DNA from: Bacteroidota bacterium
Lineage (GTDB): Bacteria > Bacteroidota > Bacteroidia > Bacteroidales > UBA932
Length of the DNA: 15,263 bases
NCBI GenBank assembly: GCA_017860395.1
Contig: JAGDMC010000013.1
Span: 1 to 15,263, forward strand
Direction of reading: 5' to 3'
Shown here: piece by piece, positions 6,714 through 12,969 of the stretch
Numbering within the stretch: position 1 is the first letter of the stretch
Layout: each line of letters begins with the position of its first letter
Notes under the pieces: generated by a model
Database searches by the model: none
Seen by the model: only the letters and a program-made list of their open reading frames with translations
What the model was told of the DNA's origin: nothing
Made by a program: the position numbers and the translations under genes

Positions 6714-8170
6714 AAGGTAATCTTCTCGGTTTTTAGATATAATAAAACAAAGGCGAGTAAAAGAACTGTATTAATTGTGTATTTAATTACAAAATGAACC
6801 TCCGGTACAAGCAGGGATGCCAGATATAGCAGGATGCCCGACCCGATGTATGTGATAATTTTTTTCCAGTCGTACGGGATAGGATAGTGCTTGTTTCCAA
6901 GATAAACGCTTAATATGAACATTACCAAATAGCTGAGCAGATGCCCCCACGCTGCAGCGTGATATGAGTAAAGAGGCATGAAAATGACATTAATGAGGAT
7001 TGTTATTGGGAGCCCTGCCATTGTAATATATATGGCGTAGTTTGTTTTTCCGGAGAGCTTGTACCACATGGAAACATTAAAGTTCATACCAAGTATCACA
7101 TAGGCAAGCAGCATAACGGGAACAATGTCTATTCCCGACTGGAAGTTTCTGCCTATTATGAGCGCTATTATATCCAGATACATCATCATCCCAAGGAAGA
7201 TGAACATGCAGAATGCTGTAAAATGCTCCATAACCGAGGCATAAAGCTCTTTGGACTTAGCCTCTTTTGCTCTTGAAAAGAAAAACGGTTCGGCAGCATA
7301 ACGGAACATCTGTATGAAAAGCATCATCAGTGTCGCAAATTTTACCCAGGCCTGGAAAATACCAAGATCGGACTGCCACACATGTCCTTCCGGAGAGAAA
7401 AAACGGAACAAAGGGCGGTCGATGAAGTCGTTTAGTATTCCGGGAAGTCCGGCAGCCATCAGAGGGAGAGAGTAGAGCATCATTTCCCGCCAAAGTTTAG
7501 GATTAAAGTTAAACTTCAACCTGAAGAGGTCTGGAATGAAAAGTACAAGAGAAACAATGCCGCTCAAAAAGATTGCGAATATAATGTATGTGAAATCGGG
7601 CGTTGCGGATACGAAATTAAGGAGAAACGAATCCGGATGGGATGCGAGATAGGACGGAACAGCAAAAAACAGCAGGAAGTTAAACAGTGTTTCGGAAAGA
7701 ATCTTTATCGTTTTGAATACTGCAAATTTTATTGGCCTGTGTTCAAAGCGGATTTTTGCAAAAAGAATAGAGGTAAATGAATCTATTGCAAGGATGCTTC
7801 CAATGAACCAGATGATGTTTGAAAATCCGTCATATTGGAGCCATGACGATATGTCGCCGGCAAAAACTCCCATTGATATGAAAAAGAGCAGCGACAGGAT
7901 GCCAACAGTTAAAAGGGCGTTGGAAAATACAGAAGCCGGTTTGTCGTGTTTGTTTGCGAAATTGAAGCATCCGGTTTCAAGCCCCAAAGTAAGAATCACC
8001 TGCAACATTGCTATATAGGCAAGAAATTCGGCTGCAATTCCATAGCTCCCCGTTGTGAGCATGCGGGTGTAAATGGGGACGAAAATGAAATTTATGAATC
8101 TGGCAAGAATGCTACTCATGCCGTAAATGACTGTTTCTCCTGCAAGTTTTTTAAGTGGATTGGCGCTCAT
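6695..8170 (-). CDS. Oligosaccharide flippase / polysaccharide biosynthesis protein (Wzx-like, MATE superfamily)
   Basis: This 491-residue integral inner-membrane protein has roughly 12-14 hydrophobic helices spread along its length. It opens with the typical flippase start [18 protein letters not shown] followed by [11 protein letters not shown] and the SYGIAAEF motif region. Family members flip lipid-linked oligosaccharides across the inner membrane for O-antigen, capsule or other surface glycans. The hydrophobic C-terminal segment ([18 protein letters not shown], then [15 protein letters not shown]) fits the last two helices. It starts 7 bases after the patatin gene stop and overlaps dut at its end. 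The substrate is unknown; lipid II flipping (MurJ-like) cannot be excluded, but a glycan flippase is more likely. Confidence 0.88.
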   Translation of the reverse strand: MSANPLKKLAGETVIYGMSSILARFINFIFVPIYTRMLTTGSYGIAAEFLAYIAMLQVILTLGLETGCFNFANKHDKPASVFSNALLTVGILSLLFFISMGVFAGDISSWLQYDGFSNIIWFIGSILAIDSFTSILFAKIRFEHRPIKFAVFKTIKILSETLFNFLLFFAVPSYLASHPDSFLLNFVSATPDFTYIIFAIFLSGIVSLVLFIPDLFRLKFNFNPKLWREMMLYSLPLMAAGLPGILNDFIDRPLFRFFSPEGHVWQSDLGIFQAWVKFATLMMLFIQMFRYAAEPFFFSRAKEAKSKELYASVMEHFTAFCMFIFLGMMMYLDIIALIIGRNFQSGIDIVPVMLLAYVILGMNFNVSMWYKLSGKTNYAIYITMAGLPITILINVIFMPLYSYHAAAWGHLLSYLVMFILSVYLGNKHYPIPYDWKKIITYIGSGILLYLASLLVPEVHFVIKYTINTVLLLAFVLLYLKTEKITLWKLKF

Positions 8171-8176
8171 CCGGGA

Positions 8177-10492
8177 TTAGTTTGATAAAGATTTTGACTT
8201 AAACAGCAGCAAACCAATATTCAGCTGGGGATACCATTTTACATCTCCTTTCTGGTAGTAGGTTGCAGACAGCGAAATAGGCCCCACAGGCGACTGCCAT
8301 ACTAAAGCGGCATTGCCCATAAAGGACCCGGTTGGGAACGGATCGGAAAAAGCTGCTGTACCGTCCTGATTTTGTATAAGTAACTGGTATGGCTGGAAAT
8401 ATGTGAACTGAGTATTGAGAAATACATTGTTTGCTATGCGTATAATAGGGTTAACTCCTGCAGCGAGATATGTGGGGGCGCGGTATCCCTTCATGAGGAG
8501 TGTCTTGCTGTGCGGATTTGGCTGAAATGCAGGTAAGCTGATGAGAGTGGAAATGTAATCGGCAAATATTATATTATTTGAAACCGTGAAATCAATAATT
8601 GACCCCAATGTAAACCATTTGTTAATTGGATAATATACCTCCGATGAAAATCTGGCCTTAAACCGGTGATTTATCTTTTCGTTAATTGGTGTCATCTCCT
8701 GTGAAGTGCTGCCAGGTTTGTAGTCGGACGACATGAATGTATAACCTACTGTCAGCCTCTGGTTCATACCTTCGGTGGGATAAATTCTGTAGTTTGTGTT
8801 GTTTTTTTCTAAAATGAAAGACGGAGCAACGAAATTTATTCCGGATATATCTGGCAAATCGTATGACGTAAAGTTGTCTGTGAGGTAGTATTCGTATGCG
8901 TTACGGCCTATGCTGATATTTAATTTTCCAAGTATGCTTCTTCGCAGGTCAATAGGGGTGCCAAAGCGTAATGTTGCAAACATTTCATTTTCCTCAATGC
9001 TTGTAGGGAGCCTGTCGGTATAGTACCTTGTCTGGCTTCCCCCAAAATAGTCGAACTTGTGGGCAGTGAACTCTATTTCGTAAAACATAAGAGGTTTAAC
9101 GGAGAAGTCCTTGCGAAAGGATACAGTTCCTCCGGTATAGAACCTGCCAAGGTTTGCGTCTATGGATACTTTCCACGGGTAGAGGGAGAAATGCCGGTAT
9201 TCTAAACCAACATACCCCTGGTTGAGAGAAGATGAAGAGATATTTCCTCCGATTGCCAGCCTCAGTGGCTGTGTTTCCGATATTCTGAGATGAAGGTCAA
9301 ATAGAGAGTCTTTGTTCATCTTTGTTGTTGGGTAGAAGGTGTTCACATTGCCGGACGAAACGACGCGGAAGTATCCTCTTTTTATCACATCAAAGCCTAC
9401 GGGGTCTTCCCGGTGATTCTTAATGGTATTGCTTATGAATTGCTTTTTCCCGGATTTAAGAGAGTCGGGATCGAAATATACTTTGTCAAATATAAGCTGA
9501 GGGCATTTCTGACGGAAAGCAAGCCTTTTTTCCTGCAGTTCTTTTGCAGAGATTCTTGTTTTTATACGCTTTTTGAGTTCGGGGATGAATTTAAGCGCAA
9601 GCTCATATCCCTTTTGAACAAGTTCGTCTGTTTTTTGGAAATCAAGGAGATTCACATCGGGGTATGCGCCATCTATGAGTATTCCCTTGTCTTCCGGGAT
9701 ATCATAGTTTGTCTCCTTCATCATCATGTTCTCAATCTGAGTCATGAGGTCCTCGGCCTCCGGCTCGATTGGATTTTTTGAGCACTTAACGCCAATAATG
9801 TAACCAGGGTTGAAATCCTTTGCCATTACATCCCATGGGAAGTTATTGTATAAACCCCCGTCAAAAAGGAGGGTTGAATCTATCATTATCGGTTTGAAAA
9901 CGAAAGGAAAGGTCATTGAAGCGCGGATGGCCGAGCCAAGGTCGCCTTTGCGGATTATGAACGGCTTTTTTGCGGCGATGTCTGCAGCGACACAGCGGAA
10001 CGGGACCATAAGCTTGTCGAAGTTATATCCGGAGGCAGCAGAAGAAGAGGCAAAAAGCTGAATGAGGGCAATGTCCATCGGATATGGCGAAATAATGCTG
10101 GTAGGCAGGATATAGCTAATCTTTTTTTCTTTCGGATTAAGGCTGAATGTTGCACCGAAAAGTTCGGCAGTAGATTCTCTGCGATATATGTATGTTGAGA
10201 AACTTTTTTCGGATATACCCTGTTGCCATGAGGCAAACTCTGCAGAGCGGAAAAGAGTAACCATTTCATCGGGGGTGAGTCCTATTGCGTAAAGGCCGGA
10301 TATTATTGCCCCCATTGAAGTGCCGGCGACATAGTCTATTGGGATATTGTTCTCTTCCAGTGCTTTTATGACTCCAATGTGTGACAGCCCTTTTGCCCCG
10401 CCTCCGCTGAGAACCAGCCCTACACTTTGTGCGCTAATGTTTCCGACGGCAATTGTCAAAATCAGAAGAATCAAAAGTTTTTTCACTTGCAT
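8177..10492 (-). CDS. Patatin-like phospholipase fused to a POTRA-like segment and an outer-membrane beta-barrel
   Basis: The 771 residues begin with a signal peptide (MQVKKLLILLILTIAVGNIS, cleaved near AQ). The patatin domain (about 23-310) has the oxyanion motif SGGGAKG (29-35), the nucleophile elbow GTSMG (57-61, Ser59) and the catalytic DGG (211-213, Asp211), so the Ser-Asp dyad is intact. Residues about 330-405 look like a POTRA-type alpha/beta segment. Residues about 410-771 form a 16-strand-like barrel of the BamA/Omp85 surface-antigen type, with many alternating aromatic strands. This resembles the type Vd (PlpD-like) autotransporter layout, common in Bacteroidota. It would cleave acyl chains of phospholipids at the outer membrane. 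Whether the patatin domain faces the periplasm or the surface cannot be decided here. It is the first gene of the minus-strand run toward murF. Confidence 0.92.
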   Translation of the reverse strand: MQVKKLLILLILTIAVGNISAQSVGLVLSGGGAKGLSHIGVIKALEENNIPIDYVAGTSMGAIISGLYAIGLTPDEMVTLFRSAEFASWQQGISEKSFSTYIYRRESTAELFGATFSLNPKEKKISYILPTSIISPYPMDIALIQLFASSSAASGYNFDKLMVPFRCVAADIAAKKPFIIRKGDLGSAIRASMTFPFVFKPIMIDSTLLFDGGLYNNFPWDVMAKDFNPGYIIGVKCSKNPIEPEAEDLMTQIENMMMKETNYDIPEDKGILIDGAYPDVNLLDFQKTDELVQKGYELALKFIPELKKRIKTRISAKELQEKRLAFRQKCPQLIFDKVYFDPDSLKSGKKQFISNTIKNHREDPVGFDVIKRGYFRVVSSGNVNTFYPTTKMNKDSLFDLHLRISETQPLRLAIGGNISSSSLNQGYVGLEYRHFSLYPWKVSIDANLGRFYTGGTVSFRKDFSVKPLMFYEIEFTAHKFDYFGGSQTRYYTDRLPTSIEENEMFATLRFGTPIDLRRSILGKLNISIGRNAYEYYLTDNFTSYDLPDISGINFVAPSFILEKNNTNYRIYPTEGMNQRLTVGYTFMSSDYKPGSTSQEMTPINEKINHRFKARFSSEVYYPINKWFTLGSIIDFTVSNNIIFADYISTLISLPAFQPNPHSKTLLMKGYRAPTYLAAGVNPIIRIANNVFLNTQFTYFQPYQLLIQNQDGTAAFSDPFPTGSFMGNAALVWQSPVGPISLSATYYQKGDVKWYPQLNIGLLLFKSKSLSN

Positions 10493-10513
10493 AATAAGGG
10501 TAATTGAGGTAAT

Positions 10514-10543
10514 TTTGCCTTGATTACAAAGGTAATAAATTTG
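10514..10543 (+). promoter_or_regulatory. Bacteroidota-type promoter for the cyclophilin gene
   Basis: TTTG (10514-10517) is followed after 18 bases by TAAATTTG (10536-10543), matching the TTTG/TAnnTTTG consensus at all fixed positions. The -7 box ends 23 bases before the ATG at 10567. The spacing is the same as in the TPR promoter at 2000-2029. Confidence 0.7.
10527..10534 (-). promoter_or_regulatory. Candidate -7 box for the patatin-flippase-dut-murF run
   Basis: On the minus strand this reads TACCTTTG, a perfect TAnnTTTG box 34 bases before the patatin ATG. The matching upstream TTTG is not at normal distance: the nearest (10549-10546) is only 11 bases away. The call therefore rests on the -7 box and position. 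It sits inside the spacer of the divergent cyclophilin promoter. Confidence 0.4.
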
Positions 10544-10566
10544 AACAAAACTTATAACTTATCCAT

Positions 10567-11235
10567 ATGAAGAATAAAATTTTTAATTTACTGATAATCA
10601 CATCGATGGTTATTTTTTCCTGCAAAGGCAACAAGCAGGAAAATGCAAACGCAAATCAAACTAAACAAGAGGACTCAACTGTTATGACTAACACCAATTT
10701 AGCTTTTAATCCTTCCGATCTTCCGGAAGAACCGGTTTTTGACATTGAAACAACTGCCGGCACAATCCGAATCAAACTTTATAAAGAGACCCCTCAGCAC
10801 AGGGATAATTTCGTTAAACTTGCCTCTGAAAGGTTTTACGACGGAATTTTATTCCACAGAGTAATTAAAGGGTTTATGATTCAGACAGGTGACCCGCTCA
10901 CCAAGGACACTTCTGCTGTGGCAAGATATGGCACAGGCGGTCCGGGATATAATGTTCCTGCCGAAATCCTGCCTCAGTTCAAGCACAAGAAAGGAGCTCT
11001 TGCAGCCGCAAGAAGAGGCGGCCCGGGCAATCCTCAAAAAGAGTCTTCGGGCTCGCAGTTTTATATCGTTGAAGATGCCGGAACATGCGCTCAGCTCGAC
11101 GGGGACTACACCGTTTACGGCGAAACTATAGACGGTTTTAACGTGATTGACAAAATCGCAGCAACCCCAACCGACCAGCGCGACAAACCCAATACAGACA
11201 TTAAGATTATATCTGTAAAACCGGTACTGAAATAG
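10567..11235 (+). CDS. Lipoprotein cyclophilin-type peptidyl-prolyl cis-trans isomerase
   Basis: This 222-residue protein interconverts cis and trans X-Pro bonds in exported proteins. It has a lipoprotein signal peptide with lipobox VIFSC (acylated Cys19), then a Lys/Asn/Gln-rich linker to about residue 55. The cyclophilin domain spans about 57-220 and has the active-site FHRV (96-99, Arg98), GFMIQTGDP (102-110), GSQFYI (162-167) and YTVYGETIDGFNVIDKI (181-197). The usual HTVFG is YTVYG here, a common bacterial variation. The protein should be tethered to the inner or outer membrane, facing the periplasm. It is monocistronic: its own promoter lies upstream and a strong hairpin terminator downstream. 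Confidence 0.95.
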   Translation: MKNKIFNLLIITSMVIFSCKGNKQENANANQTKQEDSTVMTNTNLAFNPSDLPEEPVFDIETTAGTIRIKLYKETPQHRDNFVKLASERFYDGILFHRVIKGFMIQTGDPLTKDTSAVARYGTGGPGYNVPAEILPQFKHKKGALAAARRGGPGNPQKESSGSQFYIVEDAGTCAQLDGDYTVYGETIDGFNVIDKIAATPTDQRDKPNTDIKIISVKPVLK

Positions 11236-11268
11236 ACCTCGCGGCGCAGCCGCACCATGGTTAGCAAT

Positions 11269-11301
11269 AAAAATGAAGGGGGCATTGCCCCCTTCATTTT
11301 T
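11269..11301 (+). terminator. Strong intrinsic terminator after the cyclophilin gene
   Basis: AAAAATGAAGGGGGC (11269-11283) and its exact complement (11287-11301) form a 15-bp perfect stem with a 3-base ATT loop. The GC-rich core is flanked by A on the left and T on the right, so it can terminate in both directions. It lies 34 bases after the cyclophilin stop codon. Confidence 0.9.
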
Positions 11302-11351
11302 GTTAATATACTGCTAATTGTTGAGCTTAACTTGCACATAACCAATATTAT

Positions 11352-11390
11352 ACTAAAAAGGATGGCATCTTAGATGCTATCCTTTTTAGT
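11352..11390 (-). terminator. Intrinsic terminator at the end of the TonB receptor-MlaE-MlaF run
   Basis: An 18-bp stem pairs 11352-11369 with 11373-11390 around a TTA loop. Its AAAAAGG/CCTTTTT outer part gives a U tract in either direction. One position pairs as G-U in the plus-strand RNA but becomes an A/C mismatch in the minus-strand RNA. It lies 28 bases beyond the MlaF-like stop codon and backs up the cyclophilin terminator. Confidence 0.8.
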
Positions 11391-11417
11391 AATGCGCGAC
11401 AACGAAAATCTTCTCCC

Positions 11418-12185
11418 TCATCGGGCCGCCTGCTGCATCATCTCCTTCACTTTCTTTGCCATGTTGTTGGCAAAAACGAATTCGTTGAGTTCGGCGCTGT
11501 TGGATGTAAGAATGTCGTTACGGCTTCCTTCCCATACTTTTTCGCCTTTGTGGATGAAAGAGACCTGGTCGCCAATTTCCATAACCGAGTTCATGTCATG
11601 GGTGTTCACGATGGTAGTGATGTTGTACTCTTCAGTAATCTCTGCAATCAGCTGGTCAATGAGGATTGATGTATGCGGGTCAAGTCCTGAGTTTGGCTCG
11701 TCGCAGAAGAGGTACTTCGGATTTAGTGCTATTGCCCTTGCTATTCCGACTCTCTTTTGCATGCCTCCGCTCAGTTCATTGGGAAACAACTTGTTTACGT
11801 TTATCAGATTTACTCTTTTCAGGCAGAAGTTTACGCGCTCCAGCTTTTCCTCCTTGCTCCATTCTGTAAAGAAATCCATTGGGAAACGGATGTTCTCCTC
11901 AACTGACGCAAAGTCGAAAAGTGCACTTCCCTGAAAAAGCATTCCTATCTCCTTACGGATATTTTTTATCTCTTTTTCGCCAAGGCTGCTAAAGAGGACA
12001 TCGTCGTACCATATCTCTCCGCTATCAATTGGGAGAAGCCCCACCAGCGATTTAAGCAATACTGTCTTTCCTGACCCGCTCGCACCAATCACCAGGGAGC
12101 ATTTCCCCGGCTGGTATTCAATGGAGATGTCTTTCAGGACCTGTTTCTCTCCAAAAAATTTATTTAGTTTTACTACTCGGATCAT
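11418..12185 (-). CDS. MlaF-like ABC transporter ATP-binding protein
   Basis: This 255-residue cytoplasmic ATPase would power phospholipid movement between the membranes with its permease partner. It has Walker A GASGSGKT (34-41), Q-loop Gln85, signature LSGGMQKRVGIARA (138-151), Walker B YLFCDEPNSGLDP (158-170, with Asp162 and catalytic Glu163) and switch His196 in NTHDM. The GMQKR form of the signature and the SGLDP D-loop are typical of the MlaF/Mkl group. It starts one base after the MlaE-like gene, so the two are translationally coupled. No MlaD-type MCE gene follows; a terminator does. In Bacteroidota the MCE partner is often encoded elsewhere. Confidence 0.93.
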   Translation of the reverse strand: MIRVVKLNKFFGEKQVLKDISIEYQPGKCSLVIGASGSGKTVLLKSLVGLLPIDSGEIWYDDVLFSSLGEKEIKNIRKEIGMLFQGSALFDFASVEENIRFPMDFFTEWSKEEKLERVNFCLKRVNLINVNKLFPNELSGGMQKRVGIARAIALNPKYLFCDEPNSGLDPHTSILIDQLIAEITEEYNITTIVNTHDMNSVMEIGDQVSFIHKGEKVWEGSRNDILTSNSAELNEFVFANNMAKKVKEMMQQAAR

Positions 12186-12186
12186 A

Positions 12187-12936
12187 TCAGACTAACATTA
12201 TATGGGTGATAACCAGATTGGCCACAAGTATCAAAACGCTGCTTGCAACAATTGCCTTTGTGCTTGAGCTTCCAACTCCAAGCGACCCTCCGGATGCATA
12301 GTAGCCATAGAAGGATGATATGCTGGTAATTATGAAGCTAAAGACAGCCATCTTTGTCATGCTGTAAAAGATGTAATAGGAACGGAAGGCGTAGTGAAGA
12401 CCGTCTACATACTGGCTCATTGTAACAATGCCGGTAATGAAGATTATCATTGCTCCTCCCAAAAGTCCAATCATGAAGCTCATCAGCATCAGAAAAGGAT
12501 TGAAGATTGTAGCTGCCGATATTTTTGGAAGAATCAGGTAGTTTGCCGAATTTATCCCCATTATTTCCATCGCATCTATCTGCTCTGTTATCCGCATACT
12601 GCCTATCTCCGATGAGATATTTGAACCTACTTTGCCGGCAAGTATCAGGGCAATCATTGTAGAACAGAATTCAAGTACCAGACTTTCTCTTGCCATATAA
12701 CCCACGTACATTTTGGGGATGAAAGGGCTTTCGATGTTTGAGGCTGTCTGGATAACAATTACTGCTCCAATGAATACGGAAATTACTGCAACGATAGGTA
12801 TAGAGTTAAGCACAAGCTTCTCAACATCTGTAAAAAACTGTTTCCAGAAAATTGAGCTCTTGTCGGGTTTGGTAAAGACTTTCCTCATGAGGAGGACATA
12901 TCTTCCCAATATATCCAGTGCGTTTTTCATTATCAT
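12187..12936 (-). CDS. MlaE-like ABC transporter permease
   Basis: This 249-residue inner-membrane protein has about five hydrophobic helices, near residues 42-64, 88-102, 138-160, 160-175, 195-212 and 228-248, the boundaries being approximate. The family hallmark GSMRITEQIDAMEIMGI (112-128) is clear, preceded by Glu110. With MlaF it forms the core of a lipid transporter that keeps the outer membrane asymmetric. Two in-frame ATGs (12936 and 12930) compete for the start. A promoter-like element ends five bases before the first, which would make that start nearly leaderless and may favour the second. The TonB receptor gene ends 21 bases upstream. Confidence 0.92.
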   Translation of the reverse strand: MIMKNALDILGRYVLLMRKVFTKPDKSSIFWKQFFTDVEKLVLNSIPIVAVISVFIGAVIVIQTASNIESPFIPKMYVGYMARESLVLEFCSTMIALILAGKVGSNISSEIGSMRITEQIDAMEIMGINSANYLILPKISAATIFNPFLMLMSFMIGLLGGAMIIFITGIVTMSQYVDGLHYAFRSYYIFYSMTKMAVFSFIITSISSFYGYYASGGSLGVGSSSTKAIVASSVLILVANLVITHIMLV

Positions 12937-12940
12937 TACA

Positions 12941-12969
12941 CAAAAATACCGAAAATTTTAGAATCCAAA
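12941..12969 (-). promoter_or_regulatory. Candidate internal promoter for the mlaE-mlaF pair
   Basis: Read on the minus strand, TTTG (12969-12966, in the last codons of the TonB receptor gene) is followed after 17 bases by TATTTTTG (12948-12941). All fixed positions of TTTG/TAnnTTTG match. Transcription would start at about the first ATG (12936), so the message would be leaderless or use the ATG at 12930. The region is AT-rich, so a chance match is possible. Confidence 0.5.

Noticed and set aside
9413..9781. Plus-strand frame of 122 codons inside the patatin gene
   Set aside because: It is antisense to the conserved patatin-to-POTRA region, with no motif, promoter or ribosome binding site.
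11241..11253. Small GCGGC/GCCGC hairpin just after the cyclophilin stop
   Set aside because: Only five base pairs and no T tract. The strong stem at 11269-11301 explains termination.
11374..11934. Plus-strand frame of 186 codons opposite the MlaF-like gene
   Set aside because: The minus strand carries every ABC ATPase motif in order. The plus frame is Ser/Leu-rich and has no domain.
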